From a virus: a stretch of 64,000 bases of DNA. The DNA lies in the IMG/VR virus record IMGVR_UViG_3300034104_003795, positions 209,998 to 273,997 of that record. One strand, written 5' to 3'. This document shows positions 9,001 to 15,497 of the stretch, piece by piece (position 1 is the stretch's first letter; every line of letters starts with the position of its first letter). Position numbers and translations under genes: made by a program. The notes under the pieces are model-generated. The model did no database searches and had not been told where the DNA came from. It worked only from the letters and a program-made list of their open reading frames with translations.

Positions 9001-11846
9001 CCTAATTGCCCAACACCATCTCCATCTCCTTGTACAATTGCCAATGAAGGATATAAATAATAGTATTCACCGGCAGTTATACCTCTTTCATTACCACCAT
9101 ATTTTACATCAGTTGCTACCGCATCTAATATATAACCAGTATCACGTCTACACTTTACTTCGTTGTAATAAAAATTAGACCAAGATGATGATAGATAAGT
9201 TATAACTTCATTTTGTATAAATGTTCTATTATCCCTGATTGTATCCCAAACATCCACTACTTCATTGTTTGGTTCTACATATACCCTACCTCTAATCAAA
9301 TTTAATGCAACACCCGCTGCGTGCTTAACTGCAGTTAATGTTGGTCCTAATTGTGTTGTAGTTGCTTCGGATGGAAATTGATAATAGAATAAACCATTTC
9401 TAATACTTTCTTCATTACCCCCAAAAAGTAGGTCTTTTGCTACACCATCAATAATATATCCAACATCTCTTTTACAAGTTTCTTCTGGATAGTAAAATTC
9501 ACTCCAAGAAGAAGATACAAATTGAATAACTTCATCTTTAATAAATTCTTTATTATTTACTAATATTTCGTATGCAGTTATGATATCAATAGCAGTTTTA
9601 GCTATTGAACCACTTTGTATTGTGGCTGGATATGTTAATGTATTTCTAATTAATTCAAATGGGGTTGTAGATGAATTTACTATGTTAATTTCACCACCCA
9701 TAGAACTTCTATTCTGTGATACATAATATAATTTATTTGGTGCATTATATGGTACTGTAAAGGTTATTGTACCTCTACTATCACCATTATTAACCATGCC
9801 AATATTATAATCAAATTTCTCACTAATACCTTCTATTTGTTGTGTTCTAATCCAAAATGGATATTCAATTCCACCAAATGTTTCTATTGCATCTACATTG
9901 AATTTGTAGGTTTCTCCTCTAAATAAAGTTAATGTAGGATTACTACCAATTCCTTCAAAATCAAATGAAGAACTATTTGTATTTGTTATTACAAATGATT
10001 TTTGGTGATTCTCTGGTATTGGTAAAATATTACTACCAGTACCATTTGCTAAAATGTTATAAACAATACTGAAACTGGCACTTACCGAATTTATTGTTGC
10101 TAATGATGATGTCACACCAAGCATTACTTGTTCGGTATTACCAGCTTTAATACTAGCACTTGTATTTGAGATAAACGTTGGTTTAGCAGAAAGGCCTGAT
10201 TTAATAATATTAATTATATTGTTAAACGATGCACTTACCGATGAAGTATAGTTTGTTGCTACACTCCCTATTGGTTGTATAACATCATTACCTATTTGTC
10301 TACTTGCACTTGTGTTTGGTCTAAAATTAAACGAACCCGTACCATTTGCCAATATACTCAAAATAGCGGCATAAGATGCACTTATTTGAACTAAATCCGC
10401 ATTTGATGCCGATATAGATGATGTTATTTGCTCTGCTCCTAAAATATTATAAGGAGAATCAAATCCATATCCTTTTATAGAACTCTTTGCCAATAAAGTT
10501 GGAAAGTTTGATACCCCACTATCAACAATTGCACTTATTAATTTATAATCAGCCGATATTTCTTCCGCCGCAGCAGTTGATAATGAAGTTCCAGCAGATA
10601 CTCTACTTTGTGTATATAATGCCGGAGAAGTTAAACGAATACCTTCATCGGTATTTAATTTTGTTATTGTAGGTAATCCGTTTTCCAATCCTTTATTTAA
10701 TACATCTACAACACAACTCCAAGTTCCTCTAACAGAATCTCTAGCAGCAATATTACCACCACTACCAGAAATAAAACGAGAACCGGATGCATACATACCA
10801 TACAAACCAAACGAAATGTTTGAGTTGTTTAGGGTAGCATGTCCACCATTATTTACTCTAATAGAATAATATGAGAAGTTATTAAAGAAAGATACCAACT
10901 GAATGAAACCTCTACCATTTACCAAACATCCTACACCATTTGGAGAAATCTGCGTATAAGCATCCAATACCATTGAAGCTAGTGGAGAATCTGGATCAAT
11001 TACATCACCATTAACATAAAGACCTCCGCCGCCTGGTGGAATATCCTCATAAAGTTCGGTGAATGAATTTTCTTGGTTTGAAATTTGTGAACAGTTCTGA
11101 ACATATGGAGAAGTTGTAATAAATGCTCCAGGTTGAAACGCCACCGCAAATCCTTTTTCAGGATTTATTTGGTCTGGAAATAATCTCAAACCACCCATCG
11201 TTACCTCTGCAATATAACATCCAGAGTTTACATAGAAAAGGTCTTCTGTGGGGTTTTTCGCGTTAATCTTGGTGATACGCAAACCGGCACCCCAAATGGT
11301 TGTGTTTTTAGGAAGAATCACAGGATTATCCTCTAAATACGTTCCAGCCTGTACCTTGATTACATATCCATTGAATATTGAACCAGTATCAAATCCATAT
11401 CTACCATCATACCCCGGAGATGCCAATGAAGCCGCTCTTTTAATTGTACGAAGTGGATATTGAATACTTCTACCATCGTTTGTATCATCACCATCGGTAG
11501 AAGATACATAAAGAGTTGGAACGTTAGCACCAAAATCTTTTGCAAGAATACCAGCATATCGTTGAGTATCAACTGCCAATAAAGTGTTCGATGCGGTAAC
11601 CGCAAGAACAGTTTCAGGTGCCGCAACTTTTAATTGTCCATCAATTGTTAATGAGCCAGTTAAAAAAACCGAACCAGTTATTTCACTTTTAGAACCCGTT
11701 TCTGTTCCTAAAAAGAAACTTTTAGATACGAATAATGAGCCAGATATAATGGCATCGTTTCCAACATTAACGTTTTGTCTAATGTTAAGTGAACTACTTA
11801 TATCCTGTTGTTCTTCAATTTGTTTACGTGGTATCAGTCTTGCCAT
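1..11846 (-). CDS. Giant repeat-containing tail-fibre-like structural protein (C-terminus beyond left edge)
   Basis: The frame opens at ATG 11846, overlapping the stop of the preceding gene (TAATG), and stays open to base 1, so at least 3,948 codons are present and the stop lies outside the window. Residues about 1-110 are rich in ITGSL-type motifs of phage fibres. Residues about 110-340 look like a right-handed beta-helix (VSSTDGDDTNDG, then PLRTIKRA, GTYLEDNPVILPKN, TIWGAGLR), a pectate-lyase-like fold common in fibres. The rest consists of two repeat families: type A of about 110 residues with a C-x-R-D-x-G-[YF] core and a YGGNERS motif, and type B of about 60 residues with NGTGSLPTI and VTDTxQYI motifs. 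Similar C-x-R-D/GGN repeats occur, from memory, in large structural proteins of marine T4-like phages. A virion-surface or long-fibre role is inferred; no enzymatic domain is visible. Confidence 0.85.
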   Translation of the reverse strand, partial: MARLIPRKQIEEQQDISSSLNIRQNVNVGNDAIISGSLFVSKSFFLGTETGSKSEITGSVFLTGSLTIDGQLKVAAPETVLAVTASNTLLAVDTQRYAGILAKDFGANVPTLYVSSTDGDDTNDGRSIQYPLRTIKRAASLASPGYDGRYGFDTGSIFNGYVIKVQAGTYLEDNPVILPKNTTIWGAGLRITKINAKNPTEDLFYVNSGCYIAEVTMGGLRLFPDQINPEKGFAVAFQPGAFITTSPYVQNCSQISNQENSFTELYEDIPPGGGGLYVNGDVIDPDSPLASMVLDAYTQISPNGVGCLVNGRGFIQLVSFFNNFSYYSIRVNNGGHATLNNSNISFGLYGMYASGSRFISGSGGNIAARDSVRGTWSCVVDVLNKGLENGLPTITKLNTDEGIRLTSPALYTQSRVSAGTSLSTAAAEEISADYKLISAIVDSGVSNFPTLLAKSSIKGYGFDSPYNILGAEQITSSISASNADLVQISASYAAILSILANGTGSFNFRPNTSASRQIGNDVIQPIGSVATNYTSSVSASFNNIINIIKSGLSAKPTFISNTSASIKAGNTEQVMLGVTSSLATINSVSASFSIVYNILANGTGSNILPIPENHQKSFVITNTNSSSFDFEGIGSNPTLTLFRGETYKFNVDAIETFGGIEYPFWIRTQQIEGISEKFDYNIGMVNNGDSRGTITFTVPYNAPNKLYYVSQNRSSMGGEINIVNSSTTPFELIRNTLTYPATIQSGSIAKTAIDIITAYEILVNNKEFIKDEVIQFVSSSWSEFYYPEETCKRDVGYIIDGVAKDLLFGGNEESIRNGLFYYQFPSEATTTQLGPTLTAVKHAAGVALNLIRGRVYVEPNNEVVDVWDTIRDNRTFIQNEVITYLSSSWSNFYYNEVKCRRDTGYILDAVATDVKYGGNERGITAGEYYYLYPSLAIVQGDGDGVGQLGQTVDGIRYASGLVDNLLKGKTFTSPNASTLSAYNNLINNKELIQNETIQFINVAFPNLKYNQATCRRDVGYIVDNVATDLLYGGLERGVIAGRYYYDFPSQATRTQKSSTIAGIRYAKIIGDTIVQNQILDTPRIVYNDERNFRLSGLTNITSSFGGGTIEQTSVGNSFSIIEGIVARGLGSIKSLLAQNTGLNWNKYNPINVTTGSQITSSYTTPDEVDKIGKSFDIVNTIIGGGLAAEPLFTSSQANAIAVTGTPQITASLAVSGSVGNSISESIAYVATIITNGTGSLGTLVSNLNSNIKVTNTPQYITGSGYYGTSTESTQLSSSIKVITDILEGGLSFVPTLISNVSASIKVTNTPQYISASYSASVNDVNFISASISIVTKIIEGGEFSAPTFQPYTNRITSSNSVAVYEILKNNIPFIQNETIAYLSSSWAGFEYDETKCKRDLGFILSGSAEDLIWNANSASIFNGLFYWEYPSQAQGAQLQQTLDGINYASRLAQKVIQNIEFTTVSANSLNAASLLVNNKTFIQDETIAYLSSSWSEHPYNELTCKRDVGYIIDAIRTDLVYGGNERSRNAGIFYYLYPSEATGSQLLPTLDGINYAGRMIQKIVTGSVFVSADGNKVNASNLILRNKNLIANEVVAYVSSSWSTAEYNQAKCLRDTKYILDAVRTDLVYGGNERTRFAGEYYYRYPSAAIVGGVPSATQQLDTTITGVNYANQLVQNIITNVVLSAPPTSVLNAASLLKTNRAFLQQNTVDYANETYPNLDYIESKCYRDAGFIVDAVITDLVYGGNERSITAGRFYYLYPSQATGVQSEETIDSLNFTKGLAKLVAIGGKEIEDGFDIVSKVIESGSNTAPNVVLNTIAGIKATNAQQITSSISVVTNDKSIVSASFGNILNIVSNGTGSIPTTIVKNTNRGINFIGGTQITSSITPSNSEKAKVTTGFDIVLDIVENGTGSIPTIVTNVNSLIKRTTTNSYITTASISSTYLTSSNNNFNIVLDIVENGTGSLPTLIKNVDGLVKITDTNQYTSSVIISSSLARNISASFDTIINILENGTGSLPTITSNVNNIKVTDATQYLGGTPATQTQANAISASISIVTNIIANGTGSLPIVTLYTSSISSSNVIAAYTILKNNLDFIVSESIAYLSSSWSTASYDESKCKRDLGFILSGSAEDLLFNANSASVFNGVYYYQFPSQAQGAQLNQTLDGINYASRLAQKIVLNTLFVTQSAQIKDAYSLLVNNKELIKNEVIPYISSSWSTHQYVESTCKRDIVHIIDAVSTDLLYGGNERTINAGVFYYKYPSEATGSQIQETVTGIEYARDIAFKILRGNTFTKVSQNKLQAKELIYNNREFIQNEVISYVSASWSTTSYNELTCKRDVGHILDAVTTDIVYGGNQRSINAGVFYYEYPSQATTSQLGATLSGIKHAKGLTDKILKNSTFASASNSNLSAYELIFNNKSFIQDETIAYLSSSWSTFPYNQTTCKRDIGYILDAVATDILYGGNERVAEAGEYYYLYPSLATVGNDGDTGGQLNQTLDGIKYAKGITEKIVANILLQSPTTSELTGFNLLTDNKKFIQSESIAYLSSSWSGDDGFSYNETTCKRDIGYIIDAVRTDLLYGGNERSSKAGEYYYLYPSAAILTGSISPTTETQKGPTLDGIQYVAGTAQNVISNKVLIAPTGFVTSSVNLLRQNKRFIQNETVQYIDAFFPNLVYLREKCRRDVGYILDAVITDTFYGGNQRSVIAGQYYYLYPSLATKSTQVRETVEGVEYAKVLAKAIAQNIKLNSPALTTNTDGNIKVTDTTQYTTPLSASINEVNQISSSFALVTNIIENGLSTIPTIVENGNGLIKITNTTQYSSSISASGAELDIITSSFKHVADIIENGVAFVPDSLARNYNYGFELSTPTLLHISSQEQIIGTGSYDLAIQITNVSSSYGTVVDVLKNGVSVLPTLVASTSSSLKVTNANPIRQDISASSFDTNKIASGFDLILNVIENGTSVLPTIVSNTSASIKVTDTPQLISGSAAGRLQGKLISASLSLVIDVLLNNGTSSIAYRPSTFPIANTNAKINSAYNLLVSNSKFIVDETIAYMSSSWSGFEYTQSKCERDLTGILSGSAFDLLYGGNSASLFNGKFYFDFPSQATGSQLDQTITAIKYASGLAEKVVLNIPFTHISASINQPTSASWNSLRANKGFIQSESIAYLSSSWGDFDYNEITCKRDIGYIIDAVATDLLYGGNERSVVAGRYYYDFPSQATDSQLEPTLTGVRYAKGTAMNVVVNKEIFTSSLEVQYTYDLIKANKRFIQSESIAFVNVKYPNLDYSESKCYRDLGYIIDGVATDLLYGGNERSRKNADYYYEFPSQANGSGSQVVETVEAIKYAARITTASISSILIGTPSVIPNTLANIKVTNAQQFITSSLFGTITEANAISASISIVTDIVRNGTGSLPTLIPYTTASVDTNVIYAYNLLKANIGFIVSESIAYLSSSWSTASYDESKCRRDLGFILSGSAEDLLFNANSASIFNGVFYYLYPSQAQGAQLNQTLDGINYASRLAQNIVQNVTYVTASANVSASYELIRNNREFIQNETIAYISSSWSTASYDEVTCKRDVGHIIDAVSTDLLYGGNERSTNAGVFYYLYPSQAQGSQLQPTLTGVNYAGQTSKNVATSLTYVTASQIISASVNLLRNNREFIQNETLAYLTASWSTFEYDKDKCKRDVGYILDGVTTDLLYGGNERTVLNGEFYYLYPSLAIVEGDGDGLGQLGQTVDGINYASRLAQKVAQNIVFVTASLEASASFDLLRKNKAFVAEETIKYVSSSWSSVYYNETTCKRDVGYLIDAAATDVLYGGQERSLIAGQYYYLYPSNAINAGVPSTKNQLDPTLTGIRYAGKVSKKVITNPTYLVPSASLLTTAKLLTDNKELIQKETITFLSSSWSNLKYNEVSCSRDLGFIIDAIRTDLVYGGNERSIEAGSYYYKFPSVAIVDSYGDNNGQ
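100..9560 (-). repeat. Type A coding repeats, 21 copies of a CxRD/GGN module
   Basis: I count 21 C-x-R-D cores, near 137, 490, 830, 1157, 1472, 1995, 2318, 2650, 3812, 4165, 4515, 4845, 5160, 5490, 6660, 7005, 7325, 7655, 8795, 9140 and 9465. Within clusters the spacing is about 315-355 bases. Each unit reads, in order: FIQNETIAYLSSSW, then Y-N-E-x-x-CKRDVGYIIDAV, then TDLLYGGNERS, then AGxYYYLYPSQA, then QTLDGINYA. The copies are diverged at DNA level but strongly conserved at the W, C, RD, D, GGN and YPS positions, which points to selection on a repeated protein fold and not to recent slippage. Confidence 0.9.
1318..7740 (-). repeat. Higher-order duplication: three near-identical A-unit borders
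   Basis: The stretches at about 1318-1560, 5328-5570 and 7488-7730 are far more alike than ordinary A units. All encode NQTLDGINYASRLAQK or a close variant next to a variant A unit in which YGGN is replaced by a WNAN/FNAN form and the RD core reads KRDLGF or RRDLGF (SGSAEDL). In each case a type B block borders this variant unit. This points to duplication of a multi-unit segment inside the gene, beyond single-unit duplication. Confidence 0.7.
1570..10720 (-). repeat. Type B coding repeats in blocks between type A clusters
   Basis: Blocks of a second, shorter repeat lie at about 9600-10720, 7740-8640, 5575-6440, 2760-3640 and 1575-1830. Each unit is roughly 55-65 codons and reads ISASFxIVTNIIENGTGSLPT, with a following IKVTDTxQYI. 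They separate the type A clusters and give the protein an alternating A-cluster/B-block architecture. Block borders are approximate because the units are diverged. Confidence 0.75.
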
Positions 11847-12232
11847 TATAGTATATCAGATATTTTACCTTTTATTTCAAAATCAGTTGCCACAACGGAA
11901 GCAGGAGCTAATGTTATAGGAACAATAAATGTAACCTCTATATTATTTTCATCTACACGAATTTCATATCTATCTTGAGGTTGTTTTACTCCAAATAAAT
12001 ATACATCAATATAATCTTTCACACTATCTATTTCCAAAATATCTATATTAAACTTTTTATCTAAAAGATATAATGTAAATAGTTGTCCACTTTCATCTAA
12101 ATTTATATAATCTGGACTAAATGAATATATGAATGTATCAATATTAACATCTAAAACAAATTGTTTAAATGCCAATCTATCTCTTTTTTGAAGAATATTT
12201 GATTTGTTGATATTTGGTACTTTTCTCGCCAT
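11846..12232 (-). CDS. Small structural protein with shared C-terminal beta domain, unknown function
   Basis: 128 residues, not recognised as a named family. Its stop overlaps the start of the giant fibre gene by one base, and its start overlaps the stop of the gene before it, so it is translated as part of the late tail operon. The C-terminal half (VYLFGVKQPQDRYEIR, then IEVTFIVPITL and a final FEIKGKI) has the same layout as the ends of the next two genes upstream: V-Y-L-x-G, a tyrosine strand, an I-x-F strand, then I-x-G-x. The three may attach to one another or to the tail. Confident as a gene; the function is open. Confidence 0.8.
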   Translation of the reverse strand: MARKVPNINKSNILQKRDRLAFKQFVLDVNIDTFIYSFSPDYINLDESGQLFTLYLLDKKFNIDILEIDSVKDYIDVYLFGVKQPQDRYEIRVDENNIEVTFIVPITLAPASVVATDFEIKGKISDIL

Positions 12233-12588
12233 TATTTAATAATTTCTACATCACCGGTTATTTTTACTTCATCCGATTCAATTAAAGCATATGGATTTCC
12301 AAAACGGTCAAATTCTGGAAACTGACTTCTAATGAATTTTAAAAATAATCCATTTCCCTCTGGTTCTAAAATATAATCCGCTTCTCTAATAAATAAACCA
12401 TTTATAAAAATATCATATCTCGCGGTTGATTTTCTAAACTTGGTAAGTGGTTCATATAAAGTTTTAATTCTAACATTATCAAGTTTATAAATCCAATAGT
12501 AAGGATGTGACAAATCATATGAAAAAAATTCATATTCATTTGGCTCATTCACTTCTTTCATTATATTTTTTAATAATTTTATGTTCAT
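12232..12588 (-). CDS. Small structural protein, unknown function
   Basis: 118 residues. The start ATG overlaps the stop of the gp15-like gene (12585) in an ATGA arrangement and the stop abuts the next gene, which indicates translational coupling. The N-terminal half is polar with several aromatic residues (SYDLSHPYYWIYKLDNV). The second half carries YDIFINGLFIREADY and a final VKITGDVEIIK, matching the shared terminal beta domain of the neighbouring genes on both sides. Position between the tail-completion protein and the giant fibre suggests a small tail or connector component; this is inference. Confidence 0.8.
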   Translation of the reverse strand: MNIKLLKNIMKEVNEPNEYEFFSYDLSHPYYWIYKLDNVRIKTLYEPLTKFRKSTARYDIFINGLFIREADYILEPEGNGLFLKFIRSQFPEFDRFGNPYALIESDEVKITGDVEIIK

Positions 12589-13643
12589 AGCTCTTGGAAT
12601 TTACCAGTTATTAAAATTTCATCGGCAACTTCTATTGGATATGCTAACGTAAATGTAAATGTAATTTCTTTAGTATTACCATCATAAGAATATGTGTAAT
12701 ATGTTGGAGATATAAAATCACCATTTAGATAAACTCTAAACCAATTGACAATATCAAATACACCAATCAACTCATTTGGTAAAACTGGTTGTTTTACATT
12801 TATCAATTTAGCAGTTGTAGAATTAACAAACACAGCTTGTTGATGACCTCTTATTGCAATAAAATTTACAACATCTGCATATTCTTGATACACATTTAAT
12901 CCTGCAAATTTTCCACCAGAAAGGTCTGTTTCAACTCCCCAAACAACTCTTTTTGGACTAAATGATTTATTCATAGTTGGTTTGTTATCAACAATTTCAG
13001 GTAAAAGATATGCGTTTACAGTTGTAGTAAATGAAGTTCTAATAACTCTTTCAGCTCCTTGTGCAACTTCTTGTGAAGTTTCAAAAGAACTAATTGAACT
13101 TTTAAATTTAAAACCATCTTCCATTCCCCAATATCTTTCACTTTGATTTTGAAATGCTTCAACCAACACGTTCATATGTTCAGTAAAGGATGTCCAAATT
13201 ACCATTTCATATTGTATAGTTACATATGATGGAATTGATACACTATAAATTTCATAAACAGGTTGAGCACCGGTCATTATTGAAAATCTATCATACCTAT
13301 TTTTTGCAGAATATTTTTTAGCATATTGTATTGTTCCCGCCTCTTTGAAAACTGGCATAGATTCATTCTTTTGAATACTACTTCTTCTGAACATTATCAT
13401 TGGGATTTGAATTCTGCCTCTCGCATCTCTTAAATACCCCTGCTTTCTTGCTCCTTCCCATCTTTCCGCATTACCATAAATTAAAGGAACTTTTAACAAA
13501 TTTCCATTTTCTTCCAAATTTGGAATAATAACTTTAGACATATAATCAGCTATTGCAGAATCAACATCTATAATCTTAACTCCTTTTTGGAATTGTTTAT
13601 CTATTGATAATTGTTTGGCCCTATTTGTTTCTCTTTTTTCCAT
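12585..13643 (-). CDS. 15: Tail completion / sheath stabilizer protein, T4 gp15-like
   Basis: 352 residues. T4 gp15 caps the tail tube and sheath and joins the tail to the neck. The resemblance covers a KVPLIYGNAERW segment (gp15 has a similar VPITYASKEHF), an IQIPMIMFRR strand, an IPSYVTIQYEMVIWTSFTEHMNVLVEAF segment matching the gp15 region with tyrosine-rich strands and a helical ILPYF segment, and RTSFTTTVNAYLLPE near the end of the core. It is longer than T4 gp15 (about 270 residues) because of a C-terminal extension (about 275-352) that forms the VYLNGDFISPTYYTY...ILITGKF domain also found in the two genes downstream. It follows the gp13- and gp14-like genes with overlapping starts and stops, as expected for neck and tail completion genes. 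Confidence 0.7.
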   Translation of the reverse strand: MEKRETNRAKQLSIDKQFQKGVKIIDVDSAIADYMSKVIIPNLEENGNLLKVPLIYGNAERWEGARKQGYLRDARGRIQIPMIMFRRSSIQKNESMPVFKEAGTIQYAKKYSAKNRYDRFSIMTGAQPVYEIYSVSIPSYVTIQYEMVIWTSFTEHMNVLVEAFQNQSERYWGMEDGFKFKSSISSFETSQEVAQGAERVIRTSFTTTVNAYLLPEIVDNKPTMNKSFSPKRVVWGVETDLSGGKFAGLNVYQEYADVVNFIAIRGHQQAVFVNSTTAKLINVKQPVLPNELIGVFDIVNWFRVYLNGDFISPTYYTYSYDGNTKEITFTFTLAYPIEVADEILITGKFQEL

Positions 13644-14098
13644 TATACAGTTCTCATTTCAGTTTGGATATTACTTCTTCTGCTCATAAACGTAGAACAA
13701 ATAATTGAAAATTTATTATCAACTTGTCCACCAATTAATTGGTCTTCTCTAACATTATCAATTTCAAAATATCCATTATTATGAAAAATAATATCACCAA
13801 CTTCAGGATAAAATCCTTTATCTTCTAACGTAAATCGGTTAAAACGAAATTCTACCAATTGATTTTTATCTGGCCCGAATCCTTCATACTCGGTAGTTGC
13901 ACTTTCTCTTTCAATCATAGCAGTACACTCTAATCCTTGATAGTATGTTTTATTTAAAGATTCTCCGTATAAATTAGTTTTACTATCTTCTATGATTAGT
14001 TTATATAAAACCACACTAGTTTCAACAACAACATCAACCAATTCTCTGGCTATGCTCTCAAAGAACCTTATATCTCTTGATAATGCAAATCTCGCCAT
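13643..14098 (-). CDS. 14: Neck protein, T4 gp14-like (putative)
   Basis: 151 residues. gp14 forms the neck with gp13 between portal and tail. Visible features that fit the gp14 family of marine T4-like phages are an N-terminal helix (ESIARELVDVVVETSVVLYKLI), a short loop with YGESLNKTYY, and a beta region with GFGPDKNQLVEFRFNR and GFYPEVGDIIFHNNGYFEI. It is shorter than T4 gp14 (about 256 residues). The neighbouring gp13- and gp15-like genes and the overlapping junction with the gp15-like gene support the call; the sequence match alone would be weak. Confidence 0.55.
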   Translation of the reverse strand: MARFALSRDIRFFESIARELVDVVVETSVVLYKLIIEDSKTNLYGESLNKTYYQGLECTAMIERESATTEYEGFGPDKNQLVEFRFNRFTLEDKGFYPEVGDIIFHNNGYFEIDNVREDQLIGGQVDNKFSIICSTFMSRRSNIQTEMRTV

Positions 14099-14102
14099 AA
14101 TA

Positions 14103-15269
14103 TTAACCTATATAAATTGCTAAAGGTACTTTTCGTAACATTTCTTGATGTGCAGTAGCTTCCGTGTTTCTATTTTCAAACTGCTTTGTTCTACTTAATT
14201 CTTCCAAAGTTTCTCTTAATTGTGTCATAAGAGATTCTTTTTCCGTTTGAGCTTCACTTCTTAATGCAGCTCCATCTAATTGAATTTCTGCTCCAGGTAT
14301 TGGAATTTGTGAATATTTTTCTCTCACAGCACCTAACATTTCTTTTACCAATGCAAGTGTATATTTTCTAATCCATTGTTTACCCACATCATTAATACCA
14401 CCGTATTCCATAAAATCATAAGGAATATCAGAATAATCAGAAATCACATCCGGTGTTACGTTTGTAGAGTTGGTCACAAATTCATCTCTTACAAAATAAT
14501 CAAAATGCAATTTTCCATAAAGATTAATATGCTGTGTAGTTGGTCTTGGGAATACTCTAATTTTACCATTTACAATATTAAAAGTAAATGCCGATTTTCT
14601 GAATTGGTCATTAAATTCAATTGCTTGAATTCTCAACATATCTTCAAATATTGGCATTAATATAAATTGTGCTGCTGGAGAGTAAGAACCAAATCCAAAT
14701 TCATCAATAAGGTTTAACGTACCTTGTCCACTTACCGAATATGGGTCAAAGAATCTATTAATTGCAGGTACCGGGTCGTGAAATACTTTAACAATTTCAA
14801 TACGCTTTCCACTTTCAGAAACCGCACTCCAAAGAGTATCTAAATCATATTCTTGTTGTCCGGCCTGTAATTCTATGTACCCTTTCTTAATATCGGTATT
14901 TCCACCAACTCCGGCTAAAGTTCCATACGCATCAGAAATACCAATTAAAGTTGGTAGATTTGAACCCTGAACTAATTTGCTTGAAAGATTTGTACTTTTA
15001 GATTTTCCCCTTAAAGTATCCAAATTATTACGAATGTTGAATTGGTTTACTTGCGCACCATATTCCGATACGGCTTCTTCCAAACAAGCGTAAAAATTTT
15101 CATCTAAAAGTTCTATATTTTGAATAGGATACCCCAATCTTCTAGCACACCACAGTGCCACCTTTGGAGCTTCTTCTTGAAAGATATAATCATCATCGTA
15201 TATTCCAAAGGGAGTTTGTCCCGGAAAGAACGAAGATGAACCAGGATATATTAATGTTTCTAATGCCAT
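14103..15269 (-). CDS. 13: Neck / head-completion protein, T4 gp13-like (putative)
   Basis: 388 residues. The N-terminus has an FPGQTPFGIYDDD motif followed by APKVALWCARRLGYP and NFYACLEEAVSEYG, a helical module I associate with gp13-type neck proteins of marine T4-like phages. The middle is beta-rich (LQAGQQEYDL). The C-terminal third is helical (YTLALVKEMLGAVREKYSQIP, then LDGAALRSEA and LRETLEELSRTK), a layout typical of connector proteins that pack against the portal. A late-promoter motif lies 28 bases upstream, and the gp14- and gp15-like genes follow directly, so this is the first gene of the tail-completion operon. Family assignment is moderate; a structural role in the neck is likely. 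Confidence 0.6.
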   Translation of the reverse strand: MALETLIYPGSSSFFPGQTPFGIYDDDYIFQEEAPKVALWCARRLGYPIQNIELLDENFYACLEEAVSEYGAQVNQFNIRNNLDTLRGKSKSTNLSSKLVQGSNLPTLIGISDAYGTLAGVGGNTDIKKGYIELQAGQQEYDLDTLWSAVSESGKRIEIVKVFHDPVPAINRFFDPYSVSGQGTLNLIDEFGFGSYSPAAQFILMPIFEDMLRIQAIEFNDQFRKSAFTFNIVNGKIRVFPRPTTQHINLYGKLHFDYFVRDEFVTNSTNVTPDVISDYSDIPYDFMEYGGINDVGKQWIRKYTLALVKEMLGAVREKYSQIPIPGAEIQLDGAALRSEAQTEKESLMTQLRETLEELSRTKQFENRNTEATAHQEMLRKVPLAIYIG

Positions 15270-15296
15270 TATAAGTACTTATTTTAATCGTTACCT

Positions 15297-15304
15297 ATAA
15301 ATAT
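15297..15304 (-). promoter_or_regulatory. Candidate late promoter motif (sense ATATTTAT)
   Basis: The sense-strand context is CTAATATTTATAGG, 28 bases upstream of the gp13-like start, in the gap after the short 56-codon gene. It belongs to the set of 13 intergenic copies described in the findings. No Shine-Dalgarno sequence is seen between it and the start. Confidence 0.55.
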
Positions 15305-15325
15305 TAGAAATGAAAAGAATAGTGT

Positions 15326-15496
15326 TTAGTATCCAACTCTTGATTTATATGCAGCATGTAGTGTTTGGATATCTGCTAATGTCAATGCTCCATTATATAC
15401 TTTCACAAATGCCACATCCCCAGTCACAGGTTCACTACTTAATATGGAAGTTGTAAATCTACCAAATAATCTTAAACCATTAAATGCAATATTCAT
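15326..15496 (-). CDS. 56-residue remnant or accessory lectin-like tail end
   Basis: This ORF starts at ATG 15496, one base after the stop of the large fibre gene, and ends at TAA 15326. The protein begins MNIAFNGLRLFGRF and ends with VKVYNGALTLADIQTLHAAY and a final KSRVGY. That ending matches the last strands and helix of LamG/concanavalin-like lectin domains (V-Y-N-x-A-L-T-x-x-x-I-x-x-x-Y). A complete LamG domain needs about 150-200 residues, so this is either a separately translated cap or the leftover end of an earlier fibre tip. It has no separate promoter; expression would be coupled to the fibre gene. Confidence 0.55.
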   Translation of the reverse strand: MNIAFNGLRLFGRFTTSILSSEPVTGDVAFVKVYNGALTLADIQTLHAAYKSRVGY

Positions 15497-15497
15497 A

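Noticed and set aside
100-9560. Regular ~330-base periodicity suggesting a CRISPR or satellite array
   Set aside because: Units are far too long for CRISPR repeats, are diverged at third positions, and encode a conserved protein module in one open frame.
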